Assembly (NCBI GenBank): GCA_963729215.1
Contig: CAVSND010000027.1
Span: 248,001 to 312,000 of the forward strand
DNA length: 64,000 nt
Source: CAVQJU01 sp963729215
Lineage (GTDB): Bacteria; Acidobacteriota; Vicinamibacteria; Vicinamibacterales; CAVVIG01
Direction: 5' to 3'
The notes beneath the pieces were generated by a model. It was not told where the DNA came from and searched no databases. It saw only the letters and a program-made list of their open reading frames with translations. The position numbers and the translations under genes were made by a program. Position 1 is the first letter of the stretch. The number at the start of each line of letters is the position of its first letter. This document shows positions 34,489-43,299 of this stretch, in pieces.

Positions 34489-36290
34489 CCGGACCGGACG
34501 CCGACCACCGGTCACCGACCGCCGAGTACCACGCTCGCCTCGCGGACCGGCGCTCCCGGATCGCCGCGCTCGATCGCAGACACCTCCTCTTCTCAAACGC
34601 CCGCCTGGCGGTGGCGTGTCTTGGCGCCGTGCTGCTGTGGATGGCCTTCATCCGGGCTGCGCTTTCGCCCGTCTGGCCTCTACTGGTGTGGCTGGTATTT
34701 GGTGCGCTCGCAGTCGCGCACGCGCGGCTCCTCAATCGGATGGATCGGGCGAAGAATGCCGAACGCTGGTACCTGCGCGGCCTGGATCGGCTGTCCGGTC
34801 AGTGGCCCGGCACCGGTCGCGACGGAACGGCCTTTCTCGCGGGACACTCCTACGGCCACGACCTCGACCTGTTCGGCCGCGCGTCGCTCTTCGAGCTGAT
34901 GAACACGGCCAGGACGGGCGCCGGCGAGTCGATGCTGGCCGATTGGCTTCGTTCGGGCGCGCCCCTCGACGAGATCGTCGCGCGTCAGGCTGCAGTGGCG
35001 GAACTGCGGCCGATGCTCGATTTTCGCGAAGAGGTCGCCGTGCTCGCGGACGAGTCGTCCATCGGCCGCACCGGGCCGCTCGGCGCCTGGGCGGCTTCGC
35101 CCCCAGCCGGCTTTCCACCGGCGCTCGGGACACTGCTGGCCGCGCTTGCGGCAGTCACGGCTGGTCTGGCTGGAGCCGTCGCAGGTGAATGGATCGAGTT
35201 GATCTGGTTTCTCGCCTGGGCGTGCGGCGTCGCGCTCTTCCAGGCGATCTGGCGGCGCCGGTTCGATCGAGCCCTGCACGCCGTCGAAACGCCAGAGCGC
35301 GATCTGGCGCTCGTCTGCGCGCTCATCGCGCGGATCGAGGCCGAGCGCTTCGGATCGCCGCGCCTGACCGCGTTGCGGGCTGCCTTTGGAGCCGACGGGG
35401 CATCGGCCTCGCGCCGCATCGCGCAATTGAGGCGGCTCGTGTCGTGGGTGGATGCCACGCACAACATGATGTTCGCGCCGATCGCGTATCTGCTGCTGGT
35501 CAAGCCGCAGCTGGCCGTCGCGATCGACCGATGGCACATCAAGTATGGCGCCGCCGTCCGCGAGTGGCTCCGCGCCATCGGCGAAATCGAGGCCCTGGCC
35601 GCGCTCGCGACGTACGCCTTCGAGCATCCGTCGGATCCCTTTCCCGAGTTGACGGCCGACGGACCGGTATTCGACAGCGAAGCGCTCGGCCATCCGCTGA
35701 TCGCCGACGACCGGTCGGTGCGTAATGACGTTCGGCTCGGCGGCGCCGGCGGTCCGCGCGTGATTCTCGTCAGCGGATCGAACATGTCGGGCAAGAGCAC
35801 GCTCCTGCGGTCAGTCGGGCTCAACACGGTGCTGGCGCTCGCGGGCGCACCGGTGCGAGCCCGGAGGCTTCGTCTGTCTCCGCTGGTCCTGGGGGCCACG
35901 CTGCGCATCAACGACTCGCTGCCAGACGGCCACTCGCGCTTCTACGCCGAGATTCTCCGCCTGCGCGAGATCGTGGACGCGGCACGCGGCCCTGTCCCGC
36001 TGCTGTATCTCCTGGATGAGATTCTTCACGGCACCAACTCGCACGACCGGCGGATCGGCGCGGAAGGGATCGTGACCGCGCTGGTCAGGCTGGGCGCGAT
36101 CGGGCTGGTGACGACCCACGACCTGGCGTTGACCGAATTGCCACAGGCCCTCGGTGCTGCAGCGGCCAACTGGCATTTCGAGGACACGCTCGAGAACGGG
36201 CGGATGGTGTTCGACTATACGATGCGTCCGGGGATCGTCACCAACAGCAACGCCCTCGCGCTGATGCGCGCCGTCGGATTGGATGTGTGA
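34485..36290 (+). CDS. MutS-like ABC ATPase with transmembrane segments
   Basis: A 601-residue protein whose C-terminal third is a MutS domain V ATPase: Walker A GSNMSGKST (431-439), Walker B LLYLLDEILHGTN (506-518) and the H-loop TTHDLAL. Residues about 38-82 and 209-255 are strongly hydrophobic, each long enough for two membrane helices, and the mismatch-recognition domain of MutS1 is absent. Such membrane MutS homologues are widespread but uncharacterised. The GTG start overlaps the ku stop by 4 nt, so the two are likely translated together, suggesting a shared role in DNA-end or chromosome maintenance; this is inferred. Confidence 0.85.
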   Translation: MTGPDADHRSPTAEYHARLADRRSRIAALDRRHLLFSNARLAVACLGAVLLWMAFIRAALSPVWPLLVWLVFGALAVAHARLLNRMDRAKNAERWYLRGLDRLSGQWPGTGRDGTAFLAGHSYGHDLDLFGRASLFELMNTARTGAGESMLADWLRSGAPLDEIVARQAAVAELRPMLDFREEVAVLADESSIGRTGPLGAWAASPPAGFPPALGTLLAALAAVTAGLAGAVAGEWIELIWFLAWACGVALFQAIWRRRFDRALHAVETPERDLALVCALIARIEAERFGSPRLTALRAAFGADGASASRRIAQLRRLVSWVDATHNMMFAPIAYLLLVKPQLAVAIDRWHIKYGAAVREWLRAIGEIEALAALATYAFEHPSDPFPELTADGPVFDSEALGHPLIADDRSVRNDVRLGGAGGPRVILVSGSNMSGKSTLLRSVGLNTVLALAGAPVRARRLRLSPLVLGATLRINDSLPDGHSRFYAEILRLREIVDAARGPVPLLYLLDEILHGTNSHDRRIGAEGIVTALVRLGAIGLVTTHDLALTELPQALGAAAANWHFEDTLENGRMVFDYTMRPGIVTNSNALALMRAVGLDV

Positions 36291-36296
36291 TCAGGA

Positions 36297-36360
36297 GGAG
36301 GTTGGAGGTTAGAGGTTAGAGGTTCGGGCTACGAGCCACGAGCTACGAGCACGGGCTACC
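36297..36360. repeat. Tandem 7-mer tract (GGTTAGA, then ACGAGCC) at a convergent junction
   Basis: GGTTGGA, GGTTAGA, GGTTAGA, GGTTCGG are followed by GCTACGAGCCACGAGCTACGAG. It lies between the MutS-like gene and the minus-strand phosphatidyltransferase, whose TAG stop (36356-36358) is part of the last GCTACGAG-like unit. Confidence 0.7.
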
Positions 36361-37252
36361 CAGACACCAACCACGTCTTCACGATGCCGATGAGCCCGGG
36401 GCCGTGGGCCGTGGGATCGCCGAGCCAGTCAGGCGGAGTCAGCCAGACGAACGCCAGAATCGCAATGACCCACAGGTCGTACGGAATCGTGGTGCGTTCG
36501 TCAGTCCAGAAAAACGCGCCGTTGAAGACGCCCCACGCGCCTTCCTTGGAGGGCATCGGCCGGTTGTTGAGGACGAGGTACGTGTAATAGATCCGGTTGG
36601 CGACTGCCAGGATCGAAAGCGCGAGAATCACCCAGAGCACGCCGGCCATCCGGTTCGTGATGGCGCCGATCATGAACAGCACGATCCGTTCGGGCCGTTC
36701 CATGAAGCCGACCTTGCACTTCTCGACGAGCGATTCGGCGCGGGCGCGCGCGTAGCTCGTCATGATCGAGAAGATCAGCGTCAGCGCCGCCACCATGACG
36801 TAGTCGCTACGGCCGAGCTTGGAATACAGAAAGATCAGGCCCGTCAGCAGCGCGAGATCGGAAAATCGATCGAGCGTCGAGTCCCAGAACGCCCCGAACT
36901 TCGACTGCAGCTGCAGCTCGTGCGCCACCTTGCCATCGATGAAGTCGAAGATGTTGGCGACGATCATGATGACGAAGGCGAGTGTGAAACGGTTGTAGGC
37001 GAGCGCCCACGCCGCCCCGACATTGACGATGACGCCGATGAGCGTCAGCGTGTTCGGATGGATGCGCAGCGCCACGCAGAACGCGATGATGGCGCGCAGC
37101 GGGAACATGCACAGCGTGCCGATGACGCCCGTGAACGTCCGGCGCGGTGTTCCGGTTCCCTCTGCCGTGTCGTCTGATCTGCCGGCGGCCGCCCGGTCAT
37201 CGAGCCGCGCGCGGGACCTGGCGGTGTAGCGTAAAATGGATGGTTTAGGCAC
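36356..37252 (-). CDS. CDP-alcohol phosphatidyltransferase family membrane protein
   Basis: From a GTG at 37252 the product has 298 residues and about six hydrophobic helices. The CDP-alcohol motif reads DGKVAHELQLQSKFGAFWD and then STLD, matching DGxxAR-x8-GxxxDxxxD except that the Arg is His. The family transfers a phosphoalcohol from CDP-lipids in phospholipid synthesis; the acceptor is not predictable. The start is uncertain: the frame is open to 37327 but that would overlap uvrC, so the GTG between the divergent genes is used. Confidence 0.8.
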   Translation of the reverse strand: MPKPSILRYTARSRARLDDRAAAGRSDDTAEGTGTPRRTFTGVIGTLCMFPLRAIIAFCVALRIHPNTLTLIGVIVNVGAAWALAYNRFTLAFVIMIVANIFDFIDGKVAHELQLQSKFGAFWDSTLDRFSDLALLTGLIFLYSKLGRSDYVMVAALTLIFSIMTSYARARAESLVEKCKVGFMERPERIVLFMIGAITNRMAGVLWVILALSILAVANRIYYTYLVLNNRPMPSKEGAWGVFNGAFFWTDERTTIPYDLWVIAILAFVWLTPPDWLGDPTAHGPGLIGIVKTWLVSG

Positions 37253-37279
37253 AGCTTGCGAGACGCGACATAGTAGCGT

Positions 37280-39230
37280 ATGGCTATCCAGGATCTCAAG
37301 GAGCAGATCGTCCGGCTGCCGGAGCAACCTGGGGTCTATCTGTACTTCAACGCCGACGGCGAGACCATCTACATCGGCAAGGCCCGGGCGCTGCGGGACC
37401 GGGTGCGGAACTACCTCGGCGCCTACGGCCCCGATCCGAAGACCAACGCCCTGTTAGACGAAGCGGCGCGGCTCGAGGTCATCGTGACCGACTCGGTCGT
37501 GGAAGCGCTGGCGCTCGAAAACAATCTCATCAAGCAGCGGGCGCCCAAATACAACATCCTGCTGCGCGACGACAAGACCTACCCGTATCTGCAGCTGACG
37601 ACGAACGAGGCGTTTCCCCGCGTCCTTGTCGCGCGGCGCGTGGCGCGCGACGGCAGCTTCTACGCCGGCCCGTTCATGCCGGCGCAGTTTGCCCGGAAGA
37701 CGATGTCGCTCACGCACCGGCTGTTCGGGATCCGGTCGTGCAACGAGGTCATCACCGGCAAGCGGGACAGGCCGTGCCTCGAGTACGACATCAAGCGCTG
37801 CATCGCGCCGTGCGTCGACAGCCTCTGCTCGGCCGACGAGTACGGCCGCGCGGTCAGGTTGACCCACATGTTCCTCGAAGGCAGGAACGACGAGCTGATC
37901 AAGACGCTCGAGGGGCGGATGCTGGAGGCGTCGGTGGGCGAGCGGTTCGAGGAGGCCGGGCAGCTGCGCGATGCGATGCGGACCGTTCAGACCCTGCGCG
38001 ATCGGCAGCAGAAGATGGCGACCACGGAATTCGGGCACCGCGACGTCTTTGGCCTCAAGCTGGGGCCGCAGGGCGTGGCCATCCAGGTGTTTCAGGTCCG
38101 CAGCGGACGCGTCGTCGAACGGATCGAGCTGGGGAGCGAAGAGGCCATCGTCGGATCGGATGAGGGGGAGGTGCTCGGCGCGGCCATTCAGCAGTTCTAC
38201 GAATTGAGAACGGCACCGCCGGAGATTCATGTGCCGTCCGAACCGGATGAGCGTGAAGCGCTCGAGGCGTGGCTGTCGTCGCGTGCCGGCCGCCGCGCGC
38301 GCATCGTGGTGCCCCAGCGCGGCGAGAAGCGGGGACTGGTGGATCTGGCCACGCGCAACGCGGCGCTCGCGTACACGACGCGCTTCAACCAGGCCACCGC
38401 GGCGCAGTACGACGCGCTCGAGACGCTGCAAAGCGTCCTCGCGCTGCCGTCGCTGCCGCGCCGCATCGAATGCTTCGACATCTCGACGATTCAGGGCAGC
38501 GAGACCGTGGCGTCGATGGTGGTGTGCGAAGACGGACGGATGCGGAGAGGGGAGTATCGGAAGTTCCGCATCCGTGGCTCGTGGTCCGTGGCTCGTGGCT
38601 CGAGGGCCGTGGCTCGTGGCTCGTCACTCGTGGCTCGTGACTCGTTACTCGTGACTCGTGGCTCGGAGGAACCCGGTGTTTTCGAGCCCCGAGTCACGAG
38701 CGACGAGCCACGAGCCACGAGTGACGAGCCCCAACGACTTCGCCGCCATGCACGAAGTCGTGCTCCGTCGTTACCGGGCGCTGCTCGAGCAAGGCGGCCC
38801 GTTTCCGGACCTGATCGTGATCGACGGTGGCAAGGGACAGCTCTCGGCGGCGTACGAGGCGCTCGGCGAGCTGGGCCTGGCGAATCTCGTGGCCGTCGGG
38901 ATTGCCAAGAAAGAAGAACTGCTCTACACCCGCGAGCACGCGGACCCTATCGCGCTCGCGCGCAACGATTCCGCCCTGCTGCTCGTCCAGCGCATGCGCG
39001 ACGAAGCTCACCGGTTCGCGGTGACGTTCCACCGCCAGGCTCGCGCGATGCGCGACCTCCGATCGGAGCTGGACGAGGTGCCGGGCGTCGGACCTCGACG
39101 GCGGCGCGCGTTATTGACGAAGTTCGGCAGCGTGGCGGGCGTCAGGCGCGCCACGCGGGAAGAACTGGCGGCCGCTGTCGGCGCGAAACTGGCCGACGCC
39201 GTTCTTGCGTTTTTTGCGAGTCGGCCGTAA
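37280..39230 (+). pseudogene. uvrC: uvrC, excinuclease ABC nuclease subunit, split by a 157-nt repeat tract
   Basis: The N-terminal part is complete: GIY-YIG domain (LPEQPGVYLYFNADGETIYI, KARALRDRVRNYL), Cys cluster CLEYDIKRCIAPC, UVR motif and the start of the RNase H-like domain (ECFDISTIQGSETVASMVV). At GEYRKFRIRG a tract of GTGGCTC/GAGCCAC units (38574-38732) begins. The conserved continuation NDFAAMHEVVLRRYRALLEQ, LIVIDGGKGQLSAAYEAL and the C-terminal HhH domain (VPGVGPRRRRALL) are in the +1 frame, ending at 39230. In other UvrC proteins only a few residues separate these blocks. The tract length is 1 mod 3, so losing one heptamer in its 3' half would restore a continuous frame with an added low-complexity loop. 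Confidence 0.88.
38574..38732 (+). repeat. GTGGCTC/GAGCCAC inverted tandem tract inside uvrC
   Basis: About a dozen imperfect GTGGCTC-type heptamers (38574-38670), a short centre, then GAGCCAC/GAGTCAC-type heptamers (38687-38732) in opposite orientation, able to form a long hairpin. It separates two conserved UvrC blocks and shifts the frame by one. Confidence 0.85.
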
Positions 39231-39242
39231 CCTGAACACTCC

Positions 39243-39887
39243 TTGCTCGACATCGACGTCGCTCAAATCTTCATTGCCTTCATCGTTCTGCTGTTTTCCC
39301 TGACCGTGCATGAATGCGCGCATGCGTGGACGGCCGATCGGCTGGGCGATCCGACGGCGCGCCTGCTCGGGCGGGTGTCGCTCAACCCGATGGTGCATGC
39401 GGATTTGATCGGCACGGTGGTGTTTCCGATCGTGGCCATGGTGGCCAACGCGCCGCTGATCGGCTGGGCGAAGCCGGTGCCGGTGAACATCAGGCGGCTG
39501 CGTCACCAGCGGCGCGATTACGTCCTGGTGGCTGCCGCCGGTCCTGCGAGCAACCTGGCGCTCGCCGTCACGGTCGCGATCGCTCTGCAGATTCTGCCGA
39601 TCTCGCCCGTCACGCTCGGCGAGCCGAACATCTCGGTGCCTGTCGCGCAGCTGCTCAGCCAGGCGCTTCGCCTCAACGTGCTGCTGGCGGTCTTCAACAT
39701 GATTCCGATTCCGCCGCTCGATGGCGGCAATGTGCTCGGCGGCCTGCTGCCGCCAAATCTCGGCAGCCGCTTCGATGCGTTTGTCCGGCCGTACGGCTTC
39801 ATCCTGCTCTATGCGGTCATCCTGACGCCCCTCTTCAACTATCTGGTCGTGCCGCCGTTCAGGTTGGTGCTGTCCCTGCTGCAGTGA
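39243..39887 (+). CDS. Site-2 protease-like M50 family membrane metalloprotease
   Basis: A 214-residue polytopic protein with the zinc motif HECAH in FSLTVHECAHAWTADRLGD, the third ligand in NMIPIPPLDGG and the family-typical LNPMVHADLIGTVVFP. These small M50 proteins cut within the membrane; the substrate is unknown. The start is TTG at 39243. Its stop shares nucleotides with the trpS ATG (TGATG at 39885-39889). Confidence 0.85.
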   Translation: MLDIDVAQIFIAFIVLLFSLTVHECAHAWTADRLGDPTARLLGRVSLNPMVHADLIGTVVFPIVAMVANAPLIGWAKPVPVNIRRLRHQRRDYVLVAAAGPASNLALAVTVAIALQILPISPVTLGEPNISVPVAQLLSQALRLNVLLAVFNMIPIPPLDGGNVLGGLLPPNLGSRFDAFVRPYGFILLYAVILTPLFNYLVVPPFRLVLSLLQ

Positions 39888-40924
39888 TGACGTCACAGAC
39901 CGGACAGCCGGGACGGCAGCGGGTCGTATCGGGCATGCGGCCGACAGGACGACTTCATCTCGGCCACCTCGTGGGCGCGCTCGGCAACTGGGTCCCGCTG
40001 CAGGACCGGTACGATTGCTTCTACTTCGTCGCGGACTGGCACGCGCTGACCAGCGACTACGCCGACACCAGTCAGCTGACGACGTATGCATATGAGAACG
40101 TCGCGGACTGGATCGGCGCGGGCCTCGATCCGGAAAAGAGCACGTTCTTCATCCAGTCGCTTGTCCCCGAGCACGCCGAACTGTTTCTGTTGCTGTCGAT
40201 GGTCGTTCCCGTTCCGTGGCTCGAGCGGGTGCCGACGTACAAAGAGCAGCAGGAAAACCTGAAAGACAAGGACCTCTCGTCGATCGGGTTCCTCGGGTAC
40301 CCGCTGCTCCAGACAGCCGACGTGACCATGTACGATGCCCGTTTCGTGCCCGTCGGAGAGGATCAGGTCGCGCACCTCGAGCTCGCGCGCGAGGTGGTGC
40401 GGCGGTTCAATAACGTATTCGGCAAAGGCGAAGCCGTCCTCGTCGAGCCCGAGCCGCTGCTCACGGCGTCCCTCAGCGCGCGACGCCTGCCCGGACTCGA
40501 CGGCGACAAGAAGATGAGCAAGAGCCTGGGCAATACGATTCACTTGTCGGACACGCCCGAAGAAGTCACCAAGAAGGTCCGGCAGATGTACACGGATCCG
40601 AAACGGATTCGCGCGGATATTCCCGGCACGGTCGAAGGAAATCCCGTGTTCATCTACCACGACGCGTTCAACCCCGACAAGGCGGAAGTGGACGACTTGA
40701 AGGACCGGTACCGCAACGGCAAGGTCGGCGACGTCGAGGTCAAGACCAAGCTGGCCCGCGCGCTGAACGCGTACCTGGATCCGATCCGGGAGCGCCGCTC
40801 CGCGGTGCTCGCGAAGCCCGACCACCTGCGGGAAATCCTGTTCGAGGGGTCCCGCCGTGCCCGCGCCGTCGCGCTGGACACGATGGCGCGCGTGCGCGAT
40901 GCTGTGAAGATTTCGTACTCATGA
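39887..40924 (+). CDS. trpS: Tryptophanyl-tRNA synthetase
   Basis: A 345-residue class Ic synthetase with the HIGH-type motif HLGH in RPTGRLHLGHLVGAL, LGYPLLQTADV and the KMSKS loop in GDKKMSKSLGNTI. It charges tRNA-Trp. It is flanked by overlaps on both sides (M50 protease stop, scpA start at 40921), so it is part of a tightly packed operon. A longer frame starting at 39314 runs through the preceding gene and is rejected. Confidence 0.96.
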   Translation: MTSQTGQPGRQRVVSGMRPTGRLHLGHLVGALGNWVPLQDRYDCFYFVADWHALTSDYADTSQLTTYAYENVADWIGAGLDPEKSTFFIQSLVPEHAELFLLLSMVVPVPWLERVPTYKEQQENLKDKDLSSIGFLGYPLLQTADVTMYDARFVPVGEDQVAHLELAREVVRRFNNVFGKGEAVLVEPEPLLTASLSARRLPGLDGDKKMSKSLGNTIHLSDTPEEVTKKVRQMYTDPKRIRADIPGTVEGNPVFIYHDAFNPDKAEVDDLKDRYRNGKVGDVEVKTKLARALNAYLDPIRERRSAVLAKPDHLREILFEGSRRARAVALDTMARVRDAVKISYS

Positions 40925-41721
40925 TGGACCAGCCGAACGACTTCGAATCGGCCGTCGACGCGTTCCCGGTGAAGTTGTCGAACTTCGAGGGGCCGCTCGA
41001 TCTCCTGCTGCATCTCATCAAGACGAACGAAGTCAGCATTCACGACATTCCGATCGCGCTCATTACGCAGCAGTACCTCGACGCCATTCACCTGATGCAG
41101 GAGATGAACCTGGACGTCGCGGGCGAGTACCTCGTGATGGCGGCGACGCTCATCCACATCAAGTCCAAGATGCTGCTGCCGCGCCCGGAGACGGCGGCGG
41201 CCATCGAGGGAGAAGAAGAAGATCCGCGCGACGCGCTCGTCCGGCGGCTGCTCGAACATCAGAAGTTCAAGGCGGCGGCGGAACTGCTGCACGAACGCGA
41301 ACAACTGCGCTCGGCACAGTGGCTGAGGCCCGACGAACGCGTGGCCGCGCTCGCCGGCGATGACTACGAGCCGGAGCTCGAAGTCGACCTCTTCAGCCTG
41401 CTGTCGGCGTTTCAATCCGTGGTCGAACGGGCAAAGCTGCGGCCGAAGGTGCTTCTGCCGCCCGAGCAGATGCCCGTCGAAGTCCGCATCGAACAGCTGC
41501 TCGAGCGGCTCTCGGAAACCGAGGCCTGCGGCTTCGAGGAGCTGTTTGCCGACGTCAACGATCGGGGCGGGTTGATTGTGACGTTCCTCGCGTTGCTCGA
41601 GATGATCCGTCTGAAGCTCGTCCGCGTATTCCAGGTCGGTTCGTTCGGCCCGATTCGCATCTATAAACGCGCGCGTCCCGCGGACGCGCCGCACCCCATC
41701 GGTGATCCCGAGGCGCGCTAG
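40921..41721 (+). CDS. scpA: Segregation and condensation protein A (kleisin)
   Basis: A 266-residue kleisin with the N-terminal SMC-binding region FEGPLDLLLHLIKTNEVSIH, IALITQQYLDAIHLMQEMNL and AATLIHIKSKMLLP, and a C-terminal winged helix. It bridges the SMC heads in chromosome condensation together with ScpB encoded next. It overlaps trpS by 4 nt; a second ATG at 40924 is also possible. Confidence 0.95.
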   Translation: MMDQPNDFESAVDAFPVKLSNFEGPLDLLLHLIKTNEVSIHDIPIALITQQYLDAIHLMQEMNLDVAGEYLVMAATLIHIKSKMLLPRPETAAAIEGEEEDPRDALVRRLLEHQKFKAAAELLHEREQLRSAQWLRPDERVAALAGDDYEPELEVDLFSLLSAFQSVVERAKLRPKVLLPPEQMPVEVRIEQLLERLSETEACGFEELFADVNDRGGLIVTFLALLEMIRLKLVRVFQVGSFGPIRIYKRARPADAPHPIGDPEAR

Positions 41722-41740
41722 CGCCTCGCAGGAGGACGGG

Positions 41741-42442
41741 ATGTTGGAGAACAACGGGCACGACCGGGAAGGCGCGGCGACACAGGCGTCCGCCGAGCTC
41801 AAGGCGATTCTCGAGGCGCTGATCTTCGCTTCGCCCGAACCGCTCACGCCGAAAGCGATGTTCAAGCTGCTCGACAGCGAGCCGAAAGAGGATGTGCTGG
41901 CGGCGCTCGCGGCGCTGAAAGACGACTACAACCGGCCGGGCGGCCTGCAGCTGGTCGAGGTGGCCGGCGGATTTCAGATCGCGACGCGGCCCGATCTGCA
42001 CGACTGGGTCCGGCGCTTGTTCCACGAGCGCACGACACAGCGGCTGACGGTGCAGGGGCTCGAGACGCTGGCGGTCATCGCATACCGTCAGCCCATCACC
42101 GCGCTCGAGATTGCCGAGGTTCGCGGCGTCAATACATCCGGTGTCCTGAACACACTGCTCGAACGCCACCTCGTCAAAATCGTCGGACGGAAGCAGGTGG
42201 TCGGGCGGCCGTTCCTCTATGCCACGACGAAGGAATTCCTGATTCGCTTCGGCCTCAACGACCTGGCGGACCTGCCAAAAGTCGAGGATATGGCTGAAGC
42301 GCTCGATCTCGAGGCGCCGATTCTTGTGGAGCGAACGCCGCCCGAAGAGCTGCTGCCGCTCGAAGAGCCCGAGGACTCCGTCGGCGAGGACGACACGAAC
42401 GAGGACGGCCCCGGGGGATCAGCGGGCGGCTCGATCCACTGA
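41741..42442 (+). CDS. scpB: Segregation and condensation protein B
   Basis: A 233-residue protein with tandem winged helices: LKAILEALIFASPEPLTPKA, LTVQGLETLAVIAYRQPIT, EIAEVRGVNTSGVLNTLLER and RPFLYATTKEFLIRFGL. The acidic tail (EEPEDSVGEDD) is typical. ATG 41741 is preceded by AGGAGG at the right spacing. It partners with ScpA. Its last 24 nt overlap the end of rluB on the other strand. Confidence 0.95.
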   Translation: MLENNGHDREGAATQASAELKAILEALIFASPEPLTPKAMFKLLDSEPKEDVLAALAALKDDYNRPGGLQLVEVAGGFQIATRPDLHDWVRRLFHERTTQRLTVQGLETLAVIAYRQPITALEIAEVRGVNTSGVLNTLLERHLVKIVGRKQVVGRPFLYATTKEFLIRFGLNDLADLPKVEDMAEALDLEAPILVERTPPEELLPLEEPEDSVGEDDTNEDGPGGSAGGSIH

Positions 42443-43147
42443 CACGCCGGCGGCTGCGCGCAGCCGCTCCACCTCGTGCGTGGTGAGGACACGCCACGCG
42501 CCCAGCTTCAACCTCGCGTCCCGCAGCGGACCGATCGCGACCCGCCGCAGCTCTGTGACGGGGTGGCCGATCGCGTCGCACATCTTTCGCACCTGACGAT
42601 TCCGCCCTTCGCGCACGGTAATGCGGAGGCGGCTCGGACCGATCGCGGTCACCTCGGCGGGGCCGGTCCGCTGACCATCAATCGTCACGCCCTTCGCCAG
42701 CCGCCGCACGTCATGGTCGTCCGGGACACCGAGCACGCTGGCTTCGTACACGCGCGGCACACCGTGGCGCGGGTGTGTAAGCTTCGCGGCGAGGTCGCCG
42801 TCGTTGGTCAGGATCAGCAGGCCTTCGGAGTCGAAGTCGAGGCGCCCGACCGGATACACGTAATCGGTGACGCCCGCCAGCAGATCGATCACGGTCGGCC
42901 GTTTCTGCGGATCGGATCGCGTCGTCACGTACCCGCGCGGCTTGTTCACCAGCAGGTAGAGGTGTCGATCGGGAATCTTGATGCGGCGGCCGTCGACGCG
43001 GATGTCGTCGCGCGAGGCGTCCGCCTTTGTGCCCAGCTCGAGCACCGTCTTGCCGTTGACCGTGACGCGCCCGTCGGTCATCAGCTGTTCGCTCGCGCGG
43101 CGCGACGCGATACCGGCTTGCGACAGAATCTTCTGCAGGCGTTCCAT
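42419..43147 (-). CDS. rluB: 23S rRNA pseudouridine synthase (RsuA/RluB family)
   Basis: A 242-residue protein: S4 RNA-binding domain (residues 1-60, MERLQKILSQAGIASRRASE), then the catalytic domain with the Asp in VGRLDFDSEGLLILTNDG, and RNRQVRKMCDAIGHPVTEL. It modifies a single uridine of rRNA (RluB or RsuA specificity is not certain). In many bacteria scpA, scpB, rluB and cmk run in one direction; here rluB alone is inverted and converges on scpB with a 24-nt overlap. Confidence 0.9.
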   Translation of the reverse strand: MERLQKILSQAGIASRRASEQLMTDGRVTVNGKTVLELGTKADASRDDIRVDGRRIKIPDRHLYLLVNKPRGYVTTRSDPQKRPTVIDLLAGVTDYVYPVGRLDFDSEGLLILTNDGDLAAKLTHPRHGVPRVYEASVLGVPDDHDVRRLAKGVTIDGQRTGPAEVTAIGPSRLRITVREGRNRQVRKMCDAIGHPVTELRRVAIGPLRDARLKLGAWRVLTTHEVERLRAAAGVSVDRAAR

Positions 43148-43170
43148 GGGTATCAGTTCGATCGCTCGTC

Positions 43171-43252
43171 TATCACGAAGGCACGAAGGCCACGACGAAC
43201 AATGGGGACACTATAGGTCAGTTCTTCGTGTTCTTCGTGTCCTCGTGATGTG
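43171..43252. repeat. Inverted tandem tract (CACGAAG / CTTCGTG units) between rluB and cmk
   Basis: TATCACGAAGGCACGAAGGCCACGACGAAC (about 43171-43200) faces GTTCTTCGTGTTCTTCGTGTCCTCGTGATG (about 43220-43249), giving an imperfect hairpin in the divergent promoter region. It is the only tract of the family found between divergent genes here. Confidence 0.7.
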
Positions 43253-43283
43253 AAGGCCTCGCGAACGAGCCAGATGCGCATGG

Positions 43284-43289
43284 TATTCT
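43284..43289 (+). promoter_or_regulatory. Candidate -10 element for cmk
   Basis: TATTCT lies 10 nt upstream of the cmk ATG, predicting a leader of only a few nucleotides. Confidence 0.35.
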
Positions 43290-43299
43290 GCCAGCGTTC

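Noticed and set aside
38574..38732. Possible CRISPR array in the repeated GTGGCTC/GAGCCAC region
   Set aside because: Units are 7 nt, contiguous and without spacers, and no cas genes are present.
39314..40924. trpS annotated as a 536-residue protein
   Set aside because: The extension is an out-of-frame reading of the M50 protease gene; the synthetase begins at 39887.
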